This document shows positions 10,401 to 18,628 of a stretch of 64,000 nt of DNA, in pieces. The notes beneath the pieces were generated by a model. The model ran no database searches. It was not told where the DNA came from and saw only the letters and a list, made by a program, of their open reading frames with translations. A program made the translations under genes and the position numbers. Location: contig JACQXX010000085.1 of assembly GCA_016208495.1 (NCBI GenBank), positions 48,142 through 112,141 of the forward strand, in the 5' to 3' direction. Position 1 is the first letter of the stretch, and every line of letters starts with the position of its first letter. Origin of the DNA: Acidobacteriota bacterium. Lineage in GTDB: Bacteria > Acidobacteriota > Blastocatellia > Chloracidobacteriales > Chloracidobacteriaceae.

Positions 10401-10463
10401 CGGTAACGTTTCAACAAAAGACTCTAAGGAAGGTGGGAGGGATACGATCTTGGTAGAGCCCAT
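7449..10463 (-). CDS. glnE: Bifunctional glutamine synthetase adenylyltransferase / adenylyl-removing enzyme
   Basis: Controls nitrogen assimilation by adding AMP to, or removing it from, glutamine synthetase in response to PII. Two nucleotidyltransferase halves are evident. The N-terminal (deadenylylating) half carries SLGKLGSHELNYSSDIDLLF, and the C-terminal (adenylylating) half GLGRLGHQGIDYGSDLDLIV, both with the Sx-D-x-D metal site. The family GlnE domain and the PII-UTase-like helical domains lie between them. A longer frame opens upstream, but the ATG at 10463 (MGSTKIVSLPPSLESF) is preferred. It has GAGG about 9 nt upstream and gives 1004 residues, close to the family's usual 950. No glnA or glnB is in the window. 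Confidence 0.95.
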   Translation of the reverse strand: MGSTKIVSLPPSLESFVETLPDEAAARRFAERLVDEHPMLAERFWQRPEVLTWILTLSSYSSWLGETLLQRPEFLSWLEREPHLNEAKSRDDLSQELARMAVMQSTLEPSVLLSRFKRREWVRIYLRDCLNRCSLSEVTEELSHVADVILGYALERCRSTLVSRYGAPMVRDERGRSSPATFAVLSLGKLGSHELNYSSDIDLLFLYSGHGETEGGSEGSLRNREFFTRLAENLLRMVGSLTAPEGAAFRIDVRLRPRGRDGALVVPAAEAATYYRTEAQNWERLAMLRARGSAGEIQLAQDFLESIQDTIYLAEPLEIALRDVRLSKEKIDRKQAERSSGYNVKLGKGGIREIEFIAQALMVCHGGKDTWLRSPQTLIALQRLAEKGHLSETERSQLAEAYTFLRTCEHRIQMEQGAQTHTIPLDEEKLGLLARRMGYQGPYASRMFALALARHRDHVTAIYQRIFADISPESATPPVTASRTVAATPEEALRQAILKTFAMPNSGIAQTEQSLWVSLLESISARSCDTTRVLTLLRNMVASWAAYVRDIRSKINTASSLAEVGPRSGFTTRLVHHKDEFKPWETDMRKHLLPDQTEVLTTTALAEAASFCEAGEFFAQHLTRHPKLLPLLGKPPVLSSFSRATLAAQFEVALRECSSLSEANTALRQIHSVALLEIGRADVISGAPLRVINLAQTALAEAAIEAACQFACQYVARSCEFVSPMPTWSILGLGRLGHQGIDYGSDLDLIVVYDEMAPPVSPGLTNCQAVVKMVETVSSLLTALTADGMLYRVDFRLRPDGRNGPLAVSKSGLLNYARGRAASWEHLAYLKMRPVAGNLEFGTELQQAAREVIFDYARQRGEILRHEVAEIRSRLQSERGGRSPERDFKFGVGGMMDVYFITRYVQMREGIPDPPEYGTIALIDSLIARQAIRPEAGRILRDGYNFLRTLDHIMRLLVERHTSRLPAQTELLARILKYRGAAAFEEDYQRHTKAIRAVYLETFS

Positions 10464-10928
10464 TATGACTACCTCAACCAGTTTTAAAATTGTATCAACT
10501 GTGCTTTGGAGTGGGGCAAAATCGAACACCAACAATACCTGAATGCTGAAAAGAACGGTAGCCGGATGAGCGAAAAAACAGGGTTGAGGGGTGGGGGCTG
10601 AAGACTCGCAAGCTCGGGGCAATCGAAGGGATGAGGGATGAAGGATGAGGGATGAAATAAAGCCAATTTCTTCAGCCCTCAGCCCCAAGCCCCATAAGCG
10701 CCAGGAGAAGGGAATAACGTCTGATCTGGACAAGGTGACACAAAGACAAGCAGACAACGAGACACATTCAAGCGTCTCATTCCTCCGCTCCCAACCCGAG
10801 TCCGTTCAAGCTGACACACTCGGTGAACTTGCCTCGGTGTCTCCCTGTCTCTGCTTCTCCTTGTCTCAACCAGGCTCTCATTTCCTTATCCTGGCGCTTA
10901 TGGCCCCAAACCCTCAGCCCTGGTTTTC
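10464..10928. other. Intergenic region between glnE and the Rid gene, no gene seen
   Basis: 465 bp with no convincing coding frame. It holds degenerate heptad text: GATGAGG/GATGAAG units around 10628-10658 and CCCTCAG/CCCCAAG units around 10675-10695. Similar words recur at 21375-21405 and 57353-57387. Confidence 0.6.
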
Positions 10929-11321
10929 TCAGCCCAAAACAATGGCTTCGGCTTCGATTTCAACCAGCATTTCCGGATCAATCAAACGACTGATTTCAAT
11001 CATGCTGGTGGCGGGTCGGATGTCACCAAAAAGTTCACCGTGGGCTTTTCCGACCTGTTCCCAGTGTTCACTGATATTGATGACATAAATCCGGGTCCGT
11101 ACCACATCTTTGAGCGTGGCACCGGCTGCCTGGAGTGCGCGTTCAATGTTGCGGATGGTCTGGACTGTTTGAGCATAGGGGTCACCAATGCCAACCAATC
11201 CGCCTTCGGGTGCCGTGGCGGTGGTGCCAGAGACATGGATGACTGAACCAACTCGAACAGCTCGTGAATAGCCAACAATTGGTTCCCATTTTGTACCGCT
11301 GGAAATATTTTGTCGGGACAT
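10929..11321 (-). CDS. Rid-family (YjgF/YER057c/UK114) protein, lacking the RidA arginine
   Basis: 130 residues, the usual length of a Rid subunit, which forms trimers. It has the family core ([40 protein letters not shown]). In RidA proper the catalytic arginine sits in PARS(C)VEV. Here the matching stretch is PATSMIEI, with Thr in place of Arg, so imine/enamine hydrolysis like that of RidA is not expected; this resembles the Rid4-7 type groups, whose function is open. It lies directly downstream of the aminotransferase gene (162 bp, same strand), which suggests a link to PLP-enzyme by-products or the aminotransferase pathway. Confidence 0.88.
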   Translation of the reverse strand: MSRQNISSGTKWEPIVGYSRAVRVGSVIHVSGTTATAPEGGLVGIGDPYAQTVQTIRNIERALQAAGATLKDVVRTRIYVINISEHWEQVGKAHGELFGDIRPATSMIEISRLIDPEMLVEIEAEAIVLG

Positions 11322-11329
11322 AGTAGTGA

Positions 11330-11476
11330 AGCGAGTTGTGAGTAGCGAGTCGTCAATTCAGGAAGAGTGAGTCGTGATTTGTGAGTAGCGAGTCGTCAAT
11401 CCAGAACCAGTTAAATACGCGTCGCCTTAACCTGGGAAGAGACTTTTTCTGACTACTCGCTACTCGCTACTCACTT
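11330..11476. repeat. Imperfect heptad repeats in inverted arrangement (GAGTAGC / GCTACTC)
   Basis: The left part (11331-11396) contains GTGAGTAGCGAGTCG-type words on the + strand. The right part (about 11447-11474) has CTACTCGCTACTCGCTACTC, its complement. The two arms could form a long hairpin in the 162-bp gap between the aminotransferase and Rid genes. The same words occur at 14681-14892 and 46443-46486. Confidence 0.8.
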
Positions 11477-11483
11477 TCTCCTG

Positions 11484-12848
11484 CTAGCTGACCACTTTGA
11501 GTGACGCCGCAATGGCTTCATCAAGAATTGAGAGGGCGCAGTCAACCTGTTCTTCGTCAATCACCAGAGGTGGTGAGAAGCGGATGGTTGATTCGCCAGC
11601 ACCGAGCAGGATCAGTCCCCGGTTGAAGCATTCGGTTTCAATCTGGTTGCGCAATGCTGCCCATGGCGTCATTGAAGTGAGGTCTTTTACAAACTCAATG
11701 CCGATCATCAATCCGAGACCGCGCACGTCGGCCACGATGGTGGAGTATTTTTCCTGGAGCTTGCGCAGGCCATCCATCATCCGTTGCCCCATGGCATTGG
11801 CGTTGGCCAGCAATCCATTGTTGAGCAATTCAAAGGTTTTGAGCGAAGCCGCAATGGCCACTGGATTGCCGCCGAAGGTTGATGCGTGGGCGCCGACGTG
11901 CCAGTTCATCAAATCTGCGCGGGCAATTGTGGCGCTCAACGGGAGACCTGAGGCAATACCTTTGGCGCTGCAAATCACATCCGGCACCACATCATGGTGT
12001 TCTATCGCGAAGAGCTTGCCGGTACGACCCATTCCGGATTGGACTTCGTCAACCACGAGCACAATGTTGTTTTCGTCAGCGATGCGACGCAGTTCTTTCA
12101 GGAATTTTGATGGTGGTACGACATACCCACCTTCACCTTGTACGGGTTCAACCACGATGGCGGCGACTTCATCCGCCGGCACGGTGGTTTTGAAGAGACG
12201 ATCTTCAATCACTTTTGCGCATTCAACGGCACAGGTATCAGGTGTTTTTCCATATGCACAGCGTAGACAGTTGGCATAGGGAATGTGTGTGACATCGAGC
12301 GCGGCGCGGCCAAACCCAAGGCGCTGGGCTGATTTGCTGGCGGTCAGTGACAACGCGCCAAATGTGCGGCCATGGAAGCTGTTGAAGAAGGCGATGTATT
12401 TTTGCCGACGACGGGCAAAGGCGGCGACTTTCAACGCTGTTTCAACGGCTTCAGCCCCGGAATTGCCAAAGTGGACGCGTTTGGGGAAATCACCTGGGGT
12501 TTCATTTTCGAGCTTTTCGGCCAGATCGGCCAGTTGCGGGTAATAAAAATCGGCGCCGGCAATATGGACAAATTCAGCGGCCTGATCAGCAATCACTTTG
12601 ACGATTTCCGGATGGGTATGACCTGTCGCCAGCACTGCCACGCCGGCGTTGAAATCGAGAAAATGGTTGCCGTCTACGTCTTCGATAATGGCGCCCCATC
12701 CGCGCTGAATGACCAGCGGGTAGCTTCGGGTGTAGCTAGGCGACACATACCGATGGTCTTTTTCAACCACTGCTTTGGCTTTGGGGCCTGGGAGTTCGGT
12801 CTTGATGTTGGGGAGTTTGAGGTGAGCTTTATTGGCATTGGCTGACAT
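11484..12848 (-). CDS. Class III PLP aminotransferase (acetylornithine / 4-aminobutyrate family)
   Basis: 454 residues, full length for the fold-type I class III family. The PLP lysine is in ICSAKGIASGLPLSA, preceded by the VVDEVQSGMGRTG stretch that holds the ring-contacting Asp. NSGAEAVETALKVA is the phosphate-binding region. The sequence, with a CxxC-like CLRCAYGKTPDTC insertion, is of the type often named acetyl ornithine aminotransferase family. Archaeal members of this group proved to be ornithine aminotransferases or broad amino-acid racemases, so the substrate cannot be set from sequence. There is no arg or gab cluster nearby. Followed on the same strand by a Rid-family gene. Confidence 0.88.
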   Translation of the reverse strand: MSANANKAHLKLPNIKTELPGPKAKAVVEKDHRYVSPSYTRSYPLVIQRGWGAIIEDVDGNHFLDFNAGVAVLATGHTHPEIVKVIADQAAEFVHIAGADFYYPQLADLAEKLENETPGDFPKRVHFGNSGAEAVETALKVAAFARRRQKYIAFFNSFHGRTFGALSLTASKSAQRLGFGRAALDVTHIPYANCLRCAYGKTPDTCAVECAKVIEDRLFKTTVPADEVAAIVVEPVQGEGGYVVPPSKFLKELRRIADENNIVLVVDEVQSGMGRTGKLFAIEHHDVVPDVICSAKGIASGLPLSATIARADLMNWHVGAHASTFGGNPVAIAASLKTFELLNNGLLANANAMGQRMMDGLRKLQEKYSTIVADVRGLGLMIGIEFVKDLTSMTPWAALRNQIETECFNRGLILLGAGESTIRFSPPLVIDEEQVDCALSILDEAIAASLKVVS

Positions 12849-13293
12849 GAGAATTAACCTCCGTTGGATAATAAAGACAGTGAACCCTGTTTCCGGCTCA
12901 CACCGCCAGTGTGGATGGATCAGGGATCAATTGGGAACAGGCCAGAGTGTGGCCTGGAGGAAAGGGTTAGCGAATAAAAGCGAAGGGCAATTTCGGGCAG
13001 GAGGATTAATCCCCGAACAGGCCGCGCCGTTGCTGGATCGGGGCCAGATGCACGGCGACACGGAGATGATTGGAGTGGGCGTCAGCAAAAATATGCATGA
13101 TCGGCAAAAACGCAAACCAAATGAGTGGTTTTGAGATTGAGGTGTGGTCTGACAACAACTTCAGCGGCGGAAAGGGTGAGAAGGGAAGTTGTTGCGGTGA
13201 TTCAAGCGAAGCTCTCTTATCTGGGATAAGAAGCTGAGTGTACTAGCCTTACCGGGCAAAAAGCAAGGGGTTGATTTGGCCGGTGAACCTACC
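12849..13293. other. Intergenic region upstream of the aminotransferase, no gene seen
   Basis: 445 bp between the aminotransferase start and the end of the SufR-like gene. It should contain the aminotransferase promoter. Open frames of 60-100 codons exist on both strands but show no family pattern or ribosome site, and I do not call them. Confidence 0.5.
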
Positions 13294-13935
13294 TTACGAG
13301 GGGAGCATCGTCACCTGGAACCGGCAAAATCCTGACCCTTCAGACAAGGCGCATTTTCGCTCGACCTTGGCCTGCAACGACTCGCGAACAATCCGACAAT
13401 CGGTATCGCACACTTCCTTATATTTCCCTGCGATTCGAAGCACCGGGCAGTGATGAATCAACAAGCAGGACTCGGTCTTGGATTTGTGTTCGGCGCGGGT
13501 CATATAGCCCATGCTGTTGAGCACATGCGAAAGCTCCTCGACTTTTTCATCAAATGATTTATTTTCCAGTGTCGGTTTGAGCTGCCGGATCAATTTGTCC
13601 GCCCGGCCTTCCAGGATGTCACGAACGGCCTGACGGCCAAACAATTGTTCAACCTGTTCAAAGATATCTACACTGAGGGTGTCGTAGGCATGCGGGAAGA
13701 GTTCATGGCCACGTTCGGTCAAAAAGTAAAGACTCGTTGGACGACCGCGCTCGCGTTTATGAACAATTGAACAGACCAGTTCATCCCGTTCCATCACGTC
13801 CAAATGCCGACGAACATTGACACCGGATTGATCGAGTTCACGTGCCAGGTCATCAACGCTCAGTTTGCCGCGAGTTTTTAACAGGTAGAGGATTTTGCCG
13901 TGAGTATCTTCGTGATTCAGAGTTCTTACGCGCAT
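13294..13935 (-). CDS. SufR-like winged-helix transcriptional regulator with Fe-S cysteines
   Basis: 213 residues. An N-terminal winged helix (about residues 10-75, SVDDLARELDQSGVNVRRHL) is followed by a dimerisation helix. The C-terminal domain has Cys in the pattern C-x12-C-x3-C-x14-C-x8-C (HHCPVLRIAGKYKEVCDTDC, then KCALSEGSGFC). The C-x12-C spacing and position match the cluster-binding domain of the SufR repressor, so it probably binds a Fe-S cluster and senses cluster or redox state. No suf genes are nearby. It is divergent from a redoxin gene 182 bp away, which is a likely target. Start ATG at 13935; no strong ribosome site is seen. Confidence 0.8.
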   Translation of the reverse strand: MRVRTLNHEDTHGKILYLLKTRGKLSVDDLARELDQSGVNVRRHLDVMERDELVCSIVHKRERGRPTSLYFLTERGHELFPHAYDTLSVDIFEQVEQLFGRQAVRDILEGRADKLIRQLKPTLENKSFDEKVEELSHVLNSMGYMTRAEHKSKTESCLLIHHCPVLRIAGKYKEVCDTDCRIVRESLQAKVERKCALSEGSGFCRFQVTMLPS

Positions 13936-14000
13936 GATGGGCGTAACTGTACCACATGCAGTTATTGAGCCAGAACCCGCATCTCCGGTTCCTCAGCCCA

Positions 14001-14031
14001 ATTATGAATTATGAATTATGAATTATGAATT
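14001..14031. repeat. Heptad tandem repeat (ATTATGA), about 4.3 copies
   Basis: Four copies of a 7-bp A/T-rich unit (ATTATGA in register) in the divergent promoter region between the SufR-like and redoxin genes. The same unit recurs at 40594-40622. Confidence 0.95.
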
Positions 14032-14117
14032 CTCTAAATATTTGTTGTTCAATGAGATAATCGTTTCACAATGTAAGTAAGCCAGCTCCCACTTTGAAAC
14101 CAGAAAGGATGTCACTG

Positions 14118-14675
14118 ATGGTCCGCACATACTCAACCATGGTTGAACTGGGAACCCCCATCCCAGCTTTTTCACTGCCCTGTGTCGTAACCGGCCAAAC
14201 CATTTCTCCTGAAACCTTTGCCGATCAAAAAGCTTTGCTGGTGATGTTTATTTGCCAGCATTGCCCCTATGTCAAACACGTCCAGTCAGAACTGGCGCAA
14301 ATTGGCCACGATTATGCCGGGAAGGGGTTTGGGATTGTGGCGATCAGTTCAAATGATGTTGTGAATTATCCTGACGATTCCCCTGAAAACCTCAGGGCTC
14401 AGGCCGTCGCGCTCGGGTTTACCTTCCCCTATTGCTATGACGAAACCCAGGAAGTCGCCCGTGCTTTCTCAGCCGCCTGCACACCAGATTTCTTCTTATT
14501 TGGTGAAAACCGACAGCTTGTATATCGTGGGCAACTTGACGAAAGTCGTCCAGGAAATGAAAAACCATTGAATGGAAAAGATTTACGAGCCGCAATTGAT
14601 GCGGTGCTGGCTGGTCAGTCAGTTCCAGAAGAACAAACCCCAAGCCTGGGATGCAACATCAAGTGGAAGATTTAA
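14118..14675 (+). CDS. Thioredoxin-fold redoxin (AhpC/TSA family, CxxC type)
   Basis: About 185 residues. Thioredoxin fold with CQHC as the redox pair (LLVMFICQHCPYVKHV), then the peroxiredoxin-like core (GIVAISSNDVVNYPDDSPEN, ACTPDFFLFGENRQLVYRGQ). The end SLGCNIKWK is typical of this cytoplasmic redoxin subfamily. No signal peptide. The start was set at ATG 14118 because AAAGGA lies 8 nt upstream; the frame is open further up to TTG 14094. It probably reduces disulfides or peroxides. It is divergent from the SufR-like regulator, so control by Fe-S or redox status is a reasonable inference. Confidence 0.88.
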   Translation: MVRTYSTMVELGTPIPAFSLPCVVTGQTISPETFADQKALLVMFICQHCPYVKHVQSELAQIGHDYAGKGFGIVAISSNDVVNYPDDSPENLRAQAVALGFTFPYCYDETQEVARAFSAACTPDFFLFGENRQLVYRGQLDESRPGNEKPLNGKDLRAAIDAVLAGQSVPEEQTPSLGCNIKWKI

Positions 14676-14680
14676 TCCAA

Positions 14681-14892
14681 TGAGCGAAATAGTGAAGTAG
14701 CGAAATAGTGAAGTCGTGAAGTAGTAAAAATCACAGAATTTAAGAATGTTGACAGACCAGCCCAGTAAATCAAGACTGAGCTACTCGCTACTCGCTACTC
14801 GCTACTCGCTACTCGCTACTCGCTACTCGCTACTCGCTACTCGCTACTCGCTACTCGCTACTCGCTACTCGCTATTCACTATTCACTATTCG
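14681..14892. repeat. Heptad repeat block: GTGAAGTAGCGAAAT-type arm and (CTACTCG)n array
   Basis: The first arm (14681-14728) consists of GCGAAAT/AGTGAAGT words. The second (14781-14892) is about 13 perfect copies of CTACTCG ending in degenerate CTATTCA copies. The second arm is roughly the reverse complement of the first, so the block could fold into a large imperfect hairpin. It lies just downstream of the redoxin stop and upstream of lptFG. No promoter can be discerned. Confidence 0.95.
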
Positions 14893-14981
14893 CTCCCTGT
14901 GTTAACGCTTGTTTCACATCAGTCCTCTAAGGTAGAGTCCTTGCTTTCGATTTTAGCTGTCTTGTCTCTTTGTGGTCTGCC

Positions 14982-17420
14982 ATGCTCCGTATTCTTGATC
15001 GGTACGTTATCCGTGAAATCCTGCCATATTTCCTACTCAGCTTTTTTCTGCTGACGTCCATTATTTTTGTCCACGAAGCCAATCGTTTCTCAGAATTATT
15101 CGTCGTTTTTTCACAGCGGGGAATTTCCAGTACCCCGTTGTTGATGCTGGTGATTTCACTCCTGCCAAGCATTGTCATTTTCACGATTCCAATTTCATTT
15201 CTGCTGGGCGTGATGCTGGCCATTGGGCGATTGTCAGGCGATAGTGAGATTGTCGTGATGACGGCTGGTGGAGTGAGTCCGTTGCAACTGTTGCGCCCAG
15301 TGATGTTGGTGGCACTGATTGCCTGCACCATTACTGCCTACAACACCTTTTATTTGCTACCCGTGGCTGTAAATTCGCTCAACCAGTTGAAGCAAAAGCG
15401 CAACCAGATTCTGGTTCAGAGTATTTCAACCCAGATTAAACCAGGGATGTTTGCCGAGAACCTGCCTAATCGTGTGCTCTATATCGAGCAAAGCGACCGG
15501 GCCAGTGACACCTGGAAAAATATTTTTATTGCTGAGCAGGAAGAAAGCGAAAAGGACAACAAAGAGCCGAAAATCTACACGGCGCAAAGCGGTAACCTGG
15601 TGCTTGGTGAAGATCTGGCCCAGACGGAATTATGGCTGGACCATAGTTTTGTCTATGCCTCGGAAGCCCGGAAGTTCGCCAAGCAAAAAGACACCATGTC
15701 AACCTACTCCAAACGGGCGGTGATTCGCTTTGACCTCAGCAGCGACCGCGACCAGAAAAAGCCTGAGCCGCCGCCCGCCAGCACGGTTCAGGATTTGGAC
15801 CCCTTACCGCCTGGCCCGGATTTGATGACGTTGCCCCAGCTCTGGCGAGCCGTGCCCGATGCCGGGAAAGAACGCCAGTATCAGATTGAGTTTTACAAAC
15901 GATTTGCTTTGCCGGTGGCCTGTCTGTTCTTTGCCTTGATTGGTGTTGCGCTCGGGGTAACTGGAACCCGTTCGGGACGGTCATCAGGATTATTTATTGG
16001 ACTGGTCGTCAATCTTGCATTTTACTTGCTGTTTTTAGGAGGAGAACGCGCGGCACGACAGGGCATGGTGCCAGTTTTGCTGGGTGTTTGGGGACCGGAT
16101 GTCATCCTGGGCGCGGTAAGTTTCTGGCTTTTTGCGGGTGGTCCAGCCAAATTCAGGGCATCTCGGGTGGCAGTGGCGTTCTGGAATCTCTGGAACCGAA
16201 TTCAATCTCCAGCGCGAATCCTCATTCGTCAGATTCAGCAAAAAACACAGGATCTGAGCCGGTCACAGTATCCGTTGCTTGGTCAGGGCGTTACCCGGCG
16301 GCAGATTCGACTTCGATTTGGGTTTCCGCGAATTATAGATTTGATGATATTTCGGGAAGCCGCCCGCCATTTCCTCTTTGTTCTTATCGGGTTGTGGGGG
16401 ATTTTCATCATCTTCACCCTTTTTGAGCTGATTAACCATATTGCCCAGAATAAGATCAAAGCCGGCGTCGTCGTTGAATACCTGCTGTTTCTCACGCCTC
16501 AGGTCATCAATTACATGCTCCCCTTTGCTGTGCTGGTTGCCGTGCTGGTGACCTTTGGACTCCTGGGGAGAACTTCGCAGTTGATTGCACTCAATACCAG
16601 TGGGCAGAGTGTGTATCGGCTGACCGTGCCGGTTTTGATTGGGGCATTGTTGATTGGGGCGACGATGCTGGCCTCGCAGGAATATGTCTTGCCGTTTACC
16701 AATCGAACCCAGGATTACCTGCGCAACTTCATTCGTGGTAAACAGGTTCCGCCTCAAACTTTTTACCAGACCAACCGCAAGTGGTTTCGAGGCCAAAACA
16801 ACCGGATTTTCAATTTTCGCCACTTTGACACCAACAAAAATGAGTTTATTGGACTGTCAATTTATGAAACCAACCCAGAAACAGCCAGTCTGGTCAGCCG
16901 AATTTATGCCAAGACCGCGCACTGGGATCCGAAAACCACAGAATGGGTTTTGATCAAAGGCTGGAAGCGGACATTCACTCCGGATGGCCGACCAGAAGGG
17001 CGGACTGAAATCACTGAAGCACGGTTTAAACTCCCTGAAGATCCAGAGTACTTTACCCAGGGAATCCCTGAGTCCAGCAAGATGAGCATTACCGAGTTGC
17101 AAGAGCAAATCATTGAATTAAAAAGGATTGGTGCCGATGTGATGAGTCTGAACATCGAACTGCAATCCAAATTTGCCGCCTGCCTTGCCTGTCTGGTCAT
17201 GGCGCTGGTTGGATTGCCGTTTTCCTTCACGATTGGCAAACGAGGGGCACTGGTTGGCGTCAGTATCGGAATCGCGATTGCCATTATCTTTTGGGGAACG
17301 ATTGGGGTTTTTGACCAGTTGGGACGGTATGAATTGCTCCCGCCATTTTGGGCTGCCTGGGGACCAAATTTACTGTTCAGCGTCGGTGGTGTGTATTTGC
17401 TGCTGACCGCAAAAACCTGA
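14982..17420 (+). CDS. Fused LptF-LptG lipopolysaccharide export permease
   Basis: LptF and LptG are the membrane halves of the LptB2FG ABC transporter that pulls LPS from the inner membrane. Here both appear in one chain. Residues about 1-420 form a first unit (three N-terminal helices with FVHEANRFSELF, a periplasmic beta-jellyroll, three more helices). A second unit starts near residue 450 (IFREAARHFLFVLIGLWGIF) with the same order and ends at the C-terminus. The whole is about 812 residues, twice a normal LptF. The start ATG 14982 (MLRILDRYVIREILPYFLL) is preferred over a TTG 12 bp upstream because LptF proteins begin with this amphipathic helix. lptA, lptB and lptC are not nearby. Confidence 0.9.
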   Translation: MLRILDRYVIREILPYFLLSFFLLTSIIFVHEANRFSELFVVFSQRGISSTPLLMLVISLLPSIVIFTIPISFLLGVMLAIGRLSGDSEIVVMTAGGVSPLQLLRPVMLVALIACTITAYNTFYLLPVAVNSLNQLKQKRNQILVQSISTQIKPGMFAENLPNRVLYIEQSDRASDTWKNIFIAEQEESEKDNKEPKIYTAQSGNLVLGEDLAQTELWLDHSFVYASEARKFAKQKDTMSTYSKRAVIRFDLSSDRDQKKPEPPPASTVQDLDPLPPGPDLMTLPQLWRAVPDAGKERQYQIEFYKRFALPVACLFFALIGVALGVTGTRSGRSSGLFIGLVVNLAFYLLFLGGERAARQGMVPVLLGVWGPDVILGAVSFWLFAGGPAKFRASRVAVAFWNLWNRIQSPARILIRQIQQKTQDLSRSQYPLLGQGVTRRQIRLRFGFPRIIDLMIFREAARHFLFVLIGLWGIFIIFTLFELINHIAQNKIKAGVVVEYLLFLTPQVINYMLPFAVLVAVLVTFGLLGRTSQLIALNTSGQSVYRLTVPVLIGALLIGATMLASQEYVLPFTNRTQDYLRNFIRGKQVPPQTFYQTNRKWFRGQNNRIFNFRHFDTNKNEFIGLSIYETNPETASLVSRIYAKTAHWDPKTTEWVLIKGWKRTFTPDGRPEGRTEITEARFKLPEDPEYFTQGIPESSKMSITELQEQIIELKRIGADVMSLNIELQSKFAACLACLVMALVGLPFSFTIGKRGALVGVSIGIAIAIIFWGTIGVFDQLGRYELLPPFWAAWGPNLLFSVGGVYLLLTAKT

Positions 17421-17470
17421 CCCTGAAAAATAAAGAATGTAAAATGGAGCAATTCAGCGGCTCAAAGCTT

Positions 17471-17503
17471 TTTCTTCATTCTTCATTCTCAATTCTTCAT
17501 TCC
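17471..17503. repeat. Heptad-type repeat (TTCATTC/TTCTTCA)
   Basis: Short run of TTCATTC/TTCTTCA words just upstream of wecB. The same words, in both orientations, flank the gap at 63499-63625. Confidence 0.7.
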
Positions 17504-17519
17504 TTGGCGGAAATTTTTG

Positions 17520-18608
17520 ATGAAAATTCTCAGTGTGGTGGGTGCGCGCCCAAACTTCATGAAAATTGCTCCGATCTTGAAAACCTTTCGTGCCAATCCC
17601 GAGATCGAAAGCAAACTGGTCCATACCGGTCAGCATTATGACGCCGAAATGTCGGATGCCTTCTTTCGGGATCTGCAAATTCCCGCCCCGGACATCAATT
17701 TAGGGATTGGTTCCGGGTCCCATGCTGAACAAACCGCCCGGGTCATGCTGGCTTTTGAGCCAGTGCTCCTGCAGGAAAAACCGGATTGGGTTGTGGTGGT
17801 TGGGGATGTGAATTCGACGATGGCCTGCACGCTCGTAGCCGTCAAACTCGGAATCAAGGTGGCCCATGTCGAAGCTGGACTTCGCAGCTTTGACCGTCAA
17901 ATGCCTGAAGAGATCAATCGGTTGGTGACCGACGCCCTGGCTGATTTACTCCTGACGCCAAGCCCGGATGGGGACGAAAACCTGCTTCGCGAGGGGGTTC
18001 ACCCCGCCAGAATTCGTCGCGTGGGAAATGTAATGATTGATACGTTGATGATGAGTCTTGAGCAGGCACAACAATCGTCAATTGTTGACCAGATGGAACT
18101 TACCCCTGGAAATTTTGCTGTGGTCACCCTGCATCGTCCTTCAAATGTGGATGTTGTGGAAACCCTGACCGGAATTTTGGGGAGTCTGGGCCGGCTTCAA
18201 ACGGAATTGCCAGTCATTTTCCCGGTTCATCCGCGGACCCGTGCTAAACTGACGGAATTTGGGTTGACCAGCCAGCTTGCTGCCTGGCCAAACTTCCGGT
18301 TGTGTGATCCATTGGGCTATCTGGACTTCCTTCAGTTATGGAGCCAGTCACGGTTGGTTTTGACTGATTCAGGTGGATTGCAGGAAGAAACCACCGCGCT
18401 TGGTATTCCTTGCCTGACCTTGCGTGAAAATACCGAACGCCCCATCACCGTCACTGAAGGCACAAATCGAATTGTTGGAACGAATCCTGAAAACATTGAT
18501 GCTGCAATCCGTGAAGTCTTGCATGGCACGACGTTTCCAAAGCGCATTCCTGAACTCTGGGATGGGAAAACCGCTGAGCGTATTCTGGCCTGTTTACTCC
18601 ATGGGTAG
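17520..18608 (+). CDS. wecB: UDP-N-acetylglucosamine 2-epimerase (non-hydrolysing)
   Basis: Interconverts UDP-GlcNAc and UDP-ManNAc in the cytoplasm for surface polysaccharide synthesis. 362 residues, normal length, GT-B fold. Signature segments: VGARPNFMKIAP at the start, HTGQHYD, HVEAGLRSFDRQMPEEINR, and the UDP-binding TDSGGLQEETTALGIPCLTL with ENTERP near the C-terminus. The start ATG 17520 follows GGCGGA by 7 nt. No other polysaccharide gene adjoins it, so its end product is unknown. Confidence 0.95.
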   Translation: MKILSVVGARPNFMKIAPILKTFRANPEIESKLVHTGQHYDAEMSDAFFRDLQIPAPDINLGIGSGSHAEQTARVMLAFEPVLLQEKPDWVVVVGDVNSTMACTLVAVKLGIKVAHVEAGLRSFDRQMPEEINRLVTDALADLLLTPSPDGDENLLREGVHPARIRRVGNVMIDTLMMSLEQAQQSSIVDQMELTPGNFAVVTLHRPSNVDVVETLTGILGSLGRLQTELPVIFPVHPRTRAKLTEFGLTSQLAAWPNFRLCDPLGYLDFLQLWSQSRLVLTDSGGLQEETTALGIPCLTLRENTERPITVTEGTNRIVGTNPENIDAAIREVLHGTTFPKRIPELWDGKTAERILACLLHG

Positions 18609-18628
18609 GGTCTGACAGATAAATATTT

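Noticed and set aside
12832..13134. Open frame of 100 codons upstream of the aminotransferase
   Set aside because: Overlaps the aminotransferase start, no ribosome site, no recognisable pattern.
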